From: Phyllobacterium sp. 21LDTY02-6
GTDB taxonomy: Bacteria; Pseudomonadota; Alphaproteobacteria; Rhizobiales; Rhizobiaceae
NCBI RefSeq assembly: GCF_023554255.2
Contig: NZ_JAMJWD020000004.1
Span: 310,001 to 374,000, forward strand
Reading direction: 5' to 3'
Length of the DNA: 64,000 nt
The position numbers and the translations under genes are program-made. Shown here piece by piece: positions 17,931 through 26,387 of this stretch; within the stretch, counting starts at the first letter, position 1; each line of letters begins with the position of its first letter. The notes under the pieces are model-generated. The model worked only from the letters and a program-made list of their open reading frames with translations. It was not told the DNA's origin and did not search any database.

Positions 17931-20900
17931 TATCGTGCCGCCGTGACCTCCATGAAGCCGGTTGCCGTCCTTGCCGAGAATTGCGGGCGATACATGTCTT
18001 CGACGCTGGCGGCGGGATGGCTGTACCGGCCCGGCGTCACCGCGCGGACGACATAGGCAAGGGTGATGTCGTCATTGTCTTTCGCCACCCGGTCGAACGC
18101 GGCCACGAACCGGTCGTTGCGGAATTCCGTATGGGCGGCCTGCACTTCGCCGATCCAGTCGAAATTGGAAAGGTTGGCGCTGTTGACGAGGCCGGGATTG
18201 TCGATCTCGAAACCGGCAGGCAGCAGATCGCTCACCAGCACCCGCGACGGCCATTGATTGTTCTCCGTCACCTTGATCACGACCACATAGCGCTCGTTCT
18301 GCCGGGCCTCCGTCACGTTCGCTTCCTGGCCGTCGAGCGTGTAATAGGTCCGCTGTATGGTGAAGCCATCGCCGCCGGCGGGCAGCGGCTGCACCGGCGA
18401 TGCAACGCTGGTGACGATCGCCGACAGCGGTTCCGCCGTCGTATTGGTGACGGTGACGGGCGATGCCAGCAGTTCGTCTCCCGATACGCGCGAGACATAG
18501 CCGCCGCTGTGCGCGGTGCCGTTCACATCGAGCCGGATCGTGTCGTCGCCCTCCTGGATCGCGCGGGCGGCAAGCAGCATCCATGTCTGCTCCTGCGTGC
18601 TCGTATAGCGCTTGGCCTGCCATTTCTCCGCGACGATCCTGGAGAGCTGCGGAATGATCGGCGGGACGGGACGGCTTTCCGCCGCCAGCGCCAGCACCGC
18701 TGCATCGTCGCGCAGGGAAGAACCATAATCCGAGCGCACGAGGCTGACATTCTGCACAAGGCTCGATTGCTGCAGCGCATCGGTGAAGATGCTCTGGGCG
18801 CGCTGGACATCGCCATAAAGCGACAGGGCCGCCGCCAGATGGGCGCGGGCAAGCGGGGTTGGAAACTCCGCCAGCTTCGTGTCCGTATAATAGCGCAGGT
18901 CGCTGATCGCCGCCTTGCGGTTGCGGGCAAGCACGTAGAGCGCATAGGCGATCTCGTTGCCCTGATCCTTTATGTTCACGTCATAGCCGACGGCGTTCTG
19001 CAGATTCTCCAGTGCCTGGACGAGCGAGGCTTCGGGCACGTCATATTTCTGCTCCCTGGCGCGGGTGAGGAAATCGGTGACATAGGCGTCCAGCCACAAA
19101 TCTCCGGTGCCCGGCCGCCACAGCCCGAAGCTCCCCGACGAGGACTGGTAGGCGAGCACCCGGTAGATCGCTTCCTGGACGCGCTTTTGCACCTCCCCAT
19201 CCTCTGCAATGCCGGATTTCTTCGCGAGTTCGCTCATATAGAGCAGCGGCAAGGCGCGGCTCGTCGTCTGTTCCGCGCACCCATAGGGATAGCGGTCCAG
19301 CGTCATCAGCAGGCCGGGAATATCGAAGGCCGCCGACCGCGTGACGTTGAGGCTGACCGACGCCCCTTGCAAGATGCTGCCGGCCAGAAGCTCGCCATCG
19401 AGCTTCAGCGCGGTGTTGGGCGCAATCGTGATCAGCTTGCGCTCCGCCATCGGCAAGGTTGCCGGGCGGACGGGGATGTTTAATGTCTGCTCCAGCGACA
19501 GGCCGCTGGCATTGGTGAGCTTCACCGTGACCGCGCCGTCGCCGGGGATATTGCCGCTGATCGGCAGGATGACATCGGCCTTGCCGCCGACGGGGAGATT
19601 GACCGTGCGGGACGAACTGGCCTGATCGACGGACACTGCGGCATTGCCGGCGACCTGCAACTGGTAATCGCCCGCCGGAGCATCGGTATTGGCTATGTCG
19701 AAGCGCACCGATGCCTGGTCCTTCGGCGCCAGGAACTTCGGAACGCTGGCGGTGACGACGATCGGATCGCGGACGACGACGTCCTCGACCGCGTGACCGA
19801 CACCGGTCTTCGACCAGGCAACGGCCATCAGCCGGGCGGTGCCGTTGAATTGCGGTACGTCGAAGCTTACCCGCGCCTTGCCTTCCGCATCGAGCTTCAC
19901 CGGTCCGGAGAAAAAGGCGATCAGCTTTTCCGTCGGCGGATTGCCCTGCATGGGCATCTGGGCGCCGTCACCGCCGGTTCGAAGCTTGCCGGTCGCGCCT
20001 TGCGAACCATCGATCAGCCGCCCGTAGAGATCCCGGATCTCCATGCCGAGCTGCCTCTGGCCGAAGTACCAGCCATCGGGATCGGGCGCCTCGTAGCGCG
20101 TCAGGTTGAGAATGCCGACATCGACGGCCGCGAGGGTGACATAGGCATCCTCGCCCGCGCCAGCCCCGGTCACCTGCAAGGCGACATCGAGCGGCTTGCG
20201 CGGCTCGGTCTTCTGCGGAGCATCGAGCGCAACATTAAGCTTGCGGTCGCCGGCATTGATCGACAGCCATTTGATGCCGATGGCGCGCATGGGCATGCGC
20301 GATTCCTGGGCGTCGCCCGGCCGGAACAGCGTCGCGGTGACATAGGCGCCCGCACCCCAATCGCCGGATACGGGCAGTTCCACTTCGCCGCCCTCCGCGC
20401 CGATGGTCGCGCGCGTCGTCGCCAACAGCGTCTCGGCGCCCACCGTAACGAGGAGTTCGCCGGCGAAGCGCGACGAGACCTTCAGTTTCGCCGTATCGCC
20501 CGGCGCGTAAACCTCCTTGTCGAGCGCGATTTCGAGCCCGTCAGGAGTTTCGGTGGAGGTAGCGGCGACATAATAGCCCGCATCGAACTCGACGCTGGAC
20601 GCGGGTCCATCCGCTTGCGATGTCTCGACTTCGAGCCTGAAACGGCCCCAGCCGACAGGAACGGAGATTTCCGCGCCATCGGCCGAAACGTCGATGCTGC
20701 CGTTGGCGACCTGCTTCGTCGAAACGACCGGCTCATATTTCCACGAACTGCCGTCGCGATACCATTGATACCGGCGCTCGAGGCCGATCAGCTTCCAGGA
20801 AAGCCCTTTCATCTCCTGCTTCGCCCCGGCGGCGTCGATGCCGATGACATTGAACTTCGCCACCGAGTTCTCGCTCAGATCCCCGGAAAATTCCGGCCTG

Positions 20901-23386
20901 ATGCCGATCATCGACGTTTCGGGCTTCACCGGCAGGGTGAGCGTGCGTTCCACGGCACGGCCGCCAGCCTCCTGCATGCGAATGACGACATTGGCATTGA
21001 GGAACTGCGTCGTCGATGGAACCTCGGCAAGCGACACGTCGAACGTGCTCCGGCCCTGTTCGTCGAGATCCTGCAGCGTATCGAGCGGAATACGCGTGTC
21101 TTCGCTGGCCTCTTCGTCGGCAAGGCCGAAGAAATAGCCTTTGAAGGCCGGATTCTCGCGCGTCGGCTTCAGCGCGATCTCGCCTTCCAGCGCCAGACCG
21201 GCGGCGGGTGCGCCGTAGAGATAGCGGCCGGTCACGGTGACCGGCGTCGCCTGCCCCACCTCCACTGCCTTCGCCTCGCTGGCGAGATCGAACTCGACGC
21301 GGTCAGGCACGAAATCCTCGACGAGGAACTGCTTTTCCGCGATCGCCGTGCCTTTGGGATCGGTGAAGATCTGCATCGTCCAGGTGCCGCGCATGGCATT
21401 GGGCTGCAAGGCTAGAGCAAGCGCATGCCCGCCAAGGTTCGCGCCATCGCTGACCATGCGCCGGTCCTCGACGCCGTCCGGCCGCTTGAACACGAAGGTC
21501 AGCGGCAGCTTTTCGATGGCGTTTGCCGCATTGTCGCGCGCCAGCGCCGAAGCGTGAACCGTTTCGCCTGCGCGGTAGATGCCGCGCTCGGTCCATGCCA
21601 ATATGTCGATCGCGCCGGGCGCGGCACGTCCCGTCACGCCCCGATCCGACAGGTCGAAACCGGCTCTCGTCATGTCGAGGAAAACGTAATCGGCATCGCC
21701 ATTCTTGGCCGTGATGGCGGCTGGAACCATGGCGGCGGAGCCGCGCAGCAGCCCGGCATTGAAGGTCGCCCTGCCCTCGGTATCCGTTATGGCGGTTCCA
21801 AGTATCTCGTTGTTCTTGGCGAGCAGTTGCAATTCCACGCCGATCAGCGGCTGGGCGGAGGCGAGCGAGCGTGCGAAGACATTCAGCCCGTCGGTGCCGG
21901 TATAGGTCGAAAGGCCGATGTCGGAGACGACGAACCATTGCGTCGCCTTCGCATCCCACTCTTCGGTCTTTGCCTCCGGCGCGGATGCCGTCAGCACATA
22001 GACGCCGGGCTTGCGCTGGGGCAGCGCTTCGTCGACCGGGAAGCTCGTGACCACGTCCTTGTTCAGTTCGGACTGGATGTCGATCTTGCCCTGCCAGACG
22101 AGTTCGCCCGCCTCGTCCTGCAATCGCTGTGCGCTGTAGCCATCGACCTGCGTCAGGAATTGCGAACTCGTCAGCAAAGGCGCGATACCGCGATCGCCGA
22201 TCCGGTAAAGCTTGAGATCGGCGCTCTGCGTATTCACGGAGACGATGGGGATGCCACGCCGCGCCGTGCTCGGCAGCACGAAGCTGTCGCCGGTGAAGCG
22301 CACCATCGACGAGCGATCCTTCACGTAGATTTCGAGATCGACCTGCCCCTCAAGCGCCTCGCCCACCGAGGAAGGCAGCCCTGCCCGCAATGCCAGCTTG
22401 TAACGCTCGCCATGCTGCAATCCTTCCACGCATATTTCATTGCCCTTGGCTTCCATGGCCCGCGGCGCGGCACCATTCACGGTCACGAAGGGCGCGTAAT
22501 CGGTTCCCATCTTGACGAGGGGCTCGGAGAACTGGACGCAGGCGCGCGGATTGGCGCTATCGGCATCGATCGTATGATTTGTGACCCGAAAGCCCTGCCG
22601 CCCCTTCAAATCCTCATAGGCGACCTTGACGGGGCCGGAATCGACGAGCGCAAGGCTCGCCTTGTAGGCGTTCAGCGCGGCGCGGTAATTGGCCGAGTTT
22701 TCCAGCGCTTCCGCCATGACCGCCAATGCGCCGGCGCGGGCTTCGGCGGTGCGGGTCAATTGATAGGCATTGATGGCGGCGAGCGCCGCCTGCCCGGCCA
22801 TATAGCTGTTCTTGCCGGCGCGGTTGCCCATCTGGGCCATTTCAAGCCAGAGGTCGGCATTGTCGGGAGCTATCGCCAGCGCGCCGATCATGGCTTGCAG
22901 CGCCGGTTGCGGATTGTCCACGTTGAACTCGCGCCGGGCGGCGGCCAGCAGCCCGGCAAAGCCGATCGCCTCCTGCTCCTTGGTCACGGCGAGGTTCGCC
23001 TTTACCTGCCGCGCATCGCGGAGCATCGCATCGGAGACGAAAGCGAGTTGCGGCGGTGCGCCGATATCCGGCTCGCCCACCGTGGTCTCGACCACCTTGC
23101 CGGCGAAGGAACCGGGCGTCTGGCGCAGCTGGCTGAAATCCGATTTCAGGAAACACCATTTGGCCTTGGGATTGTAGGTGAAGGCCTTGCATTGCTGGTC
23201 GGCCAGGCAGACCGTCTCGCACTGGTCGAGCGTCAGATCCTCTTCGGTTCTAAGATCGAAGCCGAAATAATCGCCGTCTTTCGTGGTTACGATATCCCTG
23301 TTTATCTCGGCGGCGCCGATCGGGCCGGACAATGCAAGATAACCGAGAATAACCGCAGCGAACCGTATAGCTGACCGCATGGACAT
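17930..23386 (-). CDS. yfhM: Bacterial alpha-2-macroglobulin with N-terminal PAN domain
   Basis: An 1818-aa exported protein. A signal peptide (residues ~1-25, ending IGAAE) lacks a lipobox cysteine, unlike the E. coli lipoprotein form. Residues ~30-85 form a PAN/Apple-like module with paired cysteines (LDQCETVCLADQQCKAF). MG2-type macroglobulin domains follow. The thioester motif YPYGCAEQ, with Cys1370, sits at the start of the complement-like alpha/alpha barrel, and a C-terminal receptor-like domain ends the protein. Such proteins trap attacking proteases by covalent thioester coupling. The start at 23386 follows GGGAGGACGAC; six upstream codons are open. It is translationally coupled to pbpC. 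Confidence 0.93.
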   Translation of the reverse strand: MSMRSAIRFAAVILGYLALSGPIGAAEINRDIVTTKDGDYFGFDLRTEEDLTLDQCETVCLADQQCKAFTYNPKAKWCFLKSDFSQLRQTPGSFAGKVVETTVGEPDIGAPPQLAFVSDAMLRDARQVKANLAVTKEQEAIGFAGLLAAARREFNVDNPQPALQAMIGALAIAPDNADLWLEMAQMGNRAGKNSYMAGQAALAAINAYQLTRTAEARAGALAVMAEALENSANYRAALNAYKASLALVDSGPVKVAYEDLKGRQGFRVTNHTIDADSANPRACVQFSEPLVKMGTDYAPFVTVNGAAPRAMEAKGNEICVEGLQHGERYKLALRAGLPSSVGEALEGQVDLEIYVKDRSSMVRFTGDSFVLPSTARRGIPIVSVNTQSADLKLYRIGDRGIAPLLTSSQFLTQVDGYSAQRLQDEAGELVWQGKIDIQSELNKDVVTSFPVDEALPQRKPGVYVLTASAPEAKTEEWDAKATQWFVVSDIGLSTYTGTDGLNVFARSLASAQPLIGVELQLLAKNNEILGTAITDTEGRATFNAGLLRGSAAMVPAAITAKNGDADYVFLDMTRAGFDLSDRGVTGRAAPGAIDILAWTERGIYRAGETVHASALARDNAANAIEKLPLTFVFKRPDGVEDRRMVSDGANLGGHALALALQPNAMRGTWTMQIFTDPKGTAIAEKQFLVEDFVPDRVEFDLASEAKAVEVGQATPVTVTGRYLYGAPAAGLALEGEIALKPTRENPAFKGYFFGLADEEASEDTRIPLDTLQDLDEQGRSTFDVSLAEVPSTTQFLNANVVIRMQEAGGRAVERTLTLPVKPETSMIGIRPEFSGDLSENSVAKFNVIGIDAAGAKQEMKGLSWKLIGLERRYQWYRDGSSWKYEPVVSTKQVANGSIDVSADGAEISVPVGWGRFRLEVETSQADGPASSVEFDAGYYVAATSTETPDGLEIALDKEVYAPGDTAKLKVSSRFAGELLVTVGAETLLATTRATIGAEGGEVELPVSGDWGAGAYVTATLFRPGDAQESRMPMRAIGIKWLSINAGDRKLNVALDAPQKTEPRKPLDVALQVTGAGAGEDAYVTLAAVDVGILNLTRYEAPDPDGWYFGQRQLGMEIRDLYGRLIDGSQGATGKLRTGGDGAQMPMQGNPPTEKLIAFFSGPVKLDAEGKARVSFDVPQFNGTARLMAVAWSKTGVGHAVEDVVVRDPIVVTASVPKFLAPKDQASVRFDIANTDAPAGDYQLQVAGNAAVSVDQASSSRTVNLPVGGKADVILPISGNIPGDGAVTVKLTNASGLSLEQTLNIPVRPATLPMAERKLITIAPNTALKLDGELLAGSILQGASVSLNVTRSAAFDIPGLLMTLDRYPYGCAEQTTSRALPLLYMSELAKKSGIAEDGEVQKRVQEAIYRVLAYQSSSGSFGLWRPGTGDLWLDAYVTDFLTRAREQKYDVPEASLVQALENLQNAVGYDVNIKDQGNEIAYALYVLARNRKAAISDLRYYTDTKLAEFPTPLARAHLAAALSLYGDVQRAQSIFTDALQQSSLVQNVSLVRSDYGSSLRDDAAVLALAAESRPVPPIIPQLSRIVAEKWQAKRYTSTQEQTWMLLAARAIQEGDDTIRLDVNGTAHSGGYVSRVSGDELLASPVTVTNTTAEPLSAIVTSVASPVQPLPAGGDGFTIQRTYYTLDGQEANVTEARQNERYVVVIKVTENNQWPSRVLVSDLLPAGFEIDNPGLVNSANLSNFDWIGEVQAAHTEFRNDRFVAAFDRVAKDNDDITLAYVVRAVTPGRYSHPAASVEDMYRPQFSARTATGFMEVTAAR

Positions 23387-23472
23387 GTCGTCCTCCCACC
23401 GCATCTGACCTGATGGAGGGCACTCTTTAAACTTCGGCCATGATTGTCAACCGACCTCATCCGATGGCCGGG

Positions 23473-23496
23473 AAAAAGGCCCCTTTCGGGGCCTTT
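23473..23496 (-). terminator. Terminator of the fds/OFA operon
   Basis: On the minus strand AAAGGCCCC, a GAAA tetraloop, and GGGGCCTTT are followed by more T residues. It lies nine bases after the stop codon of the OFA transporter gene. Confidence 0.85.
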
Positions 23497-23504
23497 CGCA
23501 AGCA

Positions 23505-25157
23505 TTATCGGAAGAGGATGACGGCCTGTTGCAGCGTTACCCAGACGCCCCAGAGGATCGGTATGCCCACCGCCGCCCAGGCCAGCGCGGCCTTGGCGTC
23601 GAGACCGCCATGGCCGATGCCGAACGAACCCGACGCGCCGGCCTCCGCCGACTTGGTCTTTGCCTGCAGGGCAGCGACCTCGGCATCCGACATGAACCAC
23701 TTGTCGGCGAGCGGCCGCACCAGCAGGTTGGCGATGAGGCCGAGCGCCAGCATCCCCGCCAGGATATACATGGTGCGGTCGTAGACCTGGTCGCGCGGCA
23801 CCCCGGCGCTGATCTGGAATTCGCGGATATAGTTGACCACCACGGGGCCGACGATGCCGGCGGTTGCCCAGGCGGTGAGCAGGCGGCCGTGAATGGCGCC
23901 GACGAACTGCGTGCCGAATATATCGGCCAGATAGGCCGGTATGGTCGAGAAACCGCCGCCATACATCGACAGGATGATGCAGAAGATGGCGACGAAAAGC
24001 GCCTGGCTGCCGATATGGGCCGCTGTCGGCGCCAGGGCATAGAGCGCGATGCCGAGGACGAAGAACGTATAGTAGGTCGCCTTGCGGCCGATCCTGTCCG
24101 AAAGCGAGGCCCAGAAGAAGCGCCCGCCGATATTGAAGAGCGAAAGCAGGCCGGTGAAGCCGGCGGCGATGGCAGCGACGGCGGTCTTCTGCGAGGCGTC
24201 GAGCTGGGTGAAGCCGACATCGGGCGCGCCGATCAGCCGTCCGCCGAAGATCTCCTGCAACATCGGCGACGCCATGCCGATCACGCCGATGCCCGCCGAG
24301 ACGTTGAGGCAGAGCACGGCCCAGATCAGCCAGAATTGCCTGGTCTTGTGGGCGTCGCGCAGATGCACGTGACGCGTGGTGATCATCGCCTTCTTGCTCT
24401 CCGGAGGCGTCCAGCCATCCGGACGCCAATTGGCAGGGGGAATGCGATAGCCGAAGGCGCCGCTCATCATGAAGATGAAATAGCCCGCGGCCATGACGAC
24501 CAGCGTCTGCCATACGCCGACGGAATCCGGCGTCCTGAAATAATTCATCAGAAGATTGGCGAGAGGCGCACCGATCATCGCGCCGCCGCCGAAACCCATG
24601 ATCGCCATGCCCGTGGCCATGCCGCGCCGGTCGGGAAACCATTTGATCAGCGTCGACACGGGCGATATATAGCCGAGCCCGAGGCCTATGCCGCCAATGA
24701 CGCCGGCGCCGAGCCACATGAGCCAGAGCTGGTGCGTGACGATGCCTATCGCCGCAAGCAGCATGCCGCCGCACCAGCACAGCGCCGAGACGACGCCGGC
24801 CTTGCGTGGCCCGGCCCGTTCGAGCCAGCCGCCCCAGATCGCGGCGGAACAGCCGAGGAGAACGAAGAACAGCGTATAAATCCATCCGAGGTCGCTGACC
24901 CGCCAATCGCAACTGGTGGTGAACAGGGCGGTCACCAGATTGAGGTCGGCGCAGGCAACCGATTGTTCCACGCCGATCGCCCGCGACAGGGGAAGCCAGA
25001 ACACGCTGAAACCATAGGCCATGCCGATGCAAAGGTGGATTGCAAGCGCGGCCGGCGGCACCAACCATCGGTTGAACCCCGGCTTGGCGATTATTCTTTC
25101 CCTGTCGAGAATACCCGGATTGGCCAACGAGCCAGCCGTTTGATCAATTGCAGACAT
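23505..25157 (-). CDS. OFA-type MFS transporter (oxalate/formate antiporter family)
   Basis: A 550-aa MFS protein with ~12 helices plus a C-terminal tail. FMSDAEVAALQAK near residue 490 and the DRRGMATGMAIMGFGGGAMIG region near 185 are typical of the oxalate/formate antiporter (OFA) family. The start at 25157 follows GGGAGGGG. It is the last gene of the fds cluster, 45 bp after fdsD, and shares its terminator, so import of formate (or a formate-yielding acid such as oxalate) for the formate dehydrogenase is a reasonable inference. Substrate direction and specificity are not visible. Confidence 0.85.
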   Translation of the reverse strand: MSAIDQTAGSLANPGILDRERIIAKPGFNRWLVPPAALAIHLCIGMAYGFSVFWLPLSRAIGVEQSVACADLNLVTALFTTSCDWRVSDLGWIYTLFFVLLGCSAAIWGGWLERAGPRKAGVVSALCWCGGMLLAAIGIVTHQLWLMWLGAGVIGGIGLGLGYISPVSTLIKWFPDRRGMATGMAIMGFGGGAMIGAPLANLLMNYFRTPDSVGVWQTLVVMAAGYFIFMMSGAFGYRIPPANWRPDGWTPPESKKAMITTRHVHLRDAHKTRQFWLIWAVLCLNVSAGIGVIGMASPMLQEIFGGRLIGAPDVGFTQLDASQKTAVAAIAAGFTGLLSLFNIGGRFFWASLSDRIGRKATYYTFFVLGIALYALAPTAAHIGSQALFVAIFCIILSMYGGGFSTIPAYLADIFGTQFVGAIHGRLLTAWATAGIVGPVVVNYIREFQISAGVPRDQVYDRTMYILAGMLALGLIANLLVRPLADKWFMSDAEVAALQAKTKSAEAGASGSFGIGHGGLDAKAALAWAAVGIPILWGVWVTLQQAVILFR

Positions 25158-25202
25158 GCAACGCCCCTCCCAAGGTTGGCAGAACTGAAATGTGCGATGG
25201 GT

Positions 25203-25451
25203 TCAGGCCGGGATCGGCCCTGGTCTTCGAATATGATGGGCGGCCTGGATCACGAGCGGATCGAGGCCGTTATCTTCCTGCTCCAGGATCGCGAACAATT
25301 GCTGCCGCATACGCGGCTCCCAGAACTGGTTTATGTGGTCGGCAACGGAGTCGGCCGCATGTTCCTGCGGCTGCGAGTGAAAGAAGGTTGCGATCTGGTT
25401 TGCCATGTAAACCAGCTTTTCGCCTGTGGTCTTGTGTGCGTCACTAGCCAT
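25203..25451 (-). CDS. fdsD: NAD-dependent formate dehydrogenase delta subunit
   Basis: An 82-aa FdsD-type protein. The motif KLVYMANQIATFFHSQ at residues ~12-27 and HINQFWEPRMRQQL near 40 are diagnostic of the small delta subunit of fdsGBACD-type enzymes. FdsD is needed for a fully active enzyme, probably in cofactor insertion or complex stability. Its ATG overlaps the end of fdhD by eight bases, showing tight coupling in the operon. It ends 45 bp before the OFA transporter gene. Confidence 0.9.
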   Translation of the reverse strand: MASDAHKTTGEKLVYMANQIATFFHSQPQEHAADSVADHINQFWEPRMRQQLFAILEQEDNGLDPLVIQAAHHIRRPGPIPA

Positions 25452-26385
25452 ATTGCACCAGTTTTACCGTTGGACTTTGCACCAGCGTCGAGGCCGCCGG
25501 ATCAGGATTGTGCTTGTGATTGCCGCCGAGCTGGTCGTGGTCGTCGGGGCGGATCGGTCTGCCGTCGGGCGCGAGGCCAAGGCGGTCGGGCCGCGTGAAC
25601 ACGTCGAACTCGCTGGCGCGAACAAGCGCCACCAGCGTCATTCCGGCCTGCTCTGCCGTCCGTATCGCGAGGGCGGTCGGCGCCGAGACCGCGATGAGGA
25701 CCGAAGCGCCGATGATCGCCGTCTTCTGCACCATTTCGACCGAAACGCGGCTGGTTATGACGACGGCCCCTGCCCGTCCGTCGATCCTTCCGCGGCAGAG
25801 CCCGCCCGCAAGCTTGTCGAGGGCATTGTGCCGCCCGACATCCTCGCGGGCCATGACGATGCCCTTGTCGGGAATGTAGAAGCCGGCGGCATGGGCGGCG
25901 CCGGTATCCTTGTGGAGGGGTTGAAAATCGGCCAGGAGGCGCGTGGCCTCGGCGATATTGGCTGCAGTCAGGCGCAGATCGGTTGCCGCGACGGTTGCCA
26001 CCGGCTTGAGCGCCTGCTCTATCGACTCGATGCCGCAAAGGCCGCAGCCGACCGGACCTGCCATGCGACGGCGGCGGTCGGTGAAATCCTGCCCCGCCTC
26101 CCCGGCAAGACGTATCTGCACGTCGATGCCTTCCGCATGATCCTCGACCTCTATGGTCTCGATTTCGTCCGGCCCACGGATGATGCCTTCCGAAAGGCTG
26201 AAACCAACGGCGAAATCCTCGAGATCGGCCGGCGTCGCCATCATGACGGCGTGGGTGGTGCCGCCATAGCTGAAGGCGACCGGCGTTTCCTCCGGCACCA
26301 GGCGCTGATTGCCGGCAAAGCCGCCGCCCGCCGCGTCTCGGCGCGTCACGCGCTTCACCGGGACCCGTGTGGGGCGCGATGCCAT
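25444..26385 (-). CDS. fdhD: Formate dehydrogenase accessory sulfurtransferase FdhD (FdsC)
   Basis: FdhD carries sulfur from the cysteine desulfurase IscS to the molybdenum cofactor of formate dehydrogenase, which must have a terminal sulfido ligand to work. The 313-aa protein has the paired cysteines in VGCGLCGIES (~residue 116) that accept persulfide, TADLEDFAVGFSLSEGII near 55, and the conserved REDVGRHNALDKL and SRVSVEMVQK motifs. It is named fdsC in fdsGBACD operons. It starts two bases after the fdsA stop and overlaps fdsD by eight bases. Confidence 0.95.
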   Translation of the reverse strand: MASRPTRVPVKRVTRRDAAGGGFAGNQRLVPEETPVAFSYGGTTHAVMMATPADLEDFAVGFSLSEGIIRGPDEIETIEVEDHAEGIDVQIRLAGEAGQDFTDRRRRMAGPVGCGLCGIESIEQALKPVATVAATDLRLTAANIAEATRLLADFQPLHKDTGAAHAAGFYIPDKGIVMAREDVGRHNALDKLAGGLCRGRIDGRAGAVVITSRVSVEMVQKTAIIGASVLIAVSAPTALAIRTAEQAGMTLVALVRASEFDVFTRPDRLGLAPDGRPIRPDDHDQLGGNHKHNPDPAASTLVQSPTVKLVQYG

Positions 26386-26387
26386 CG

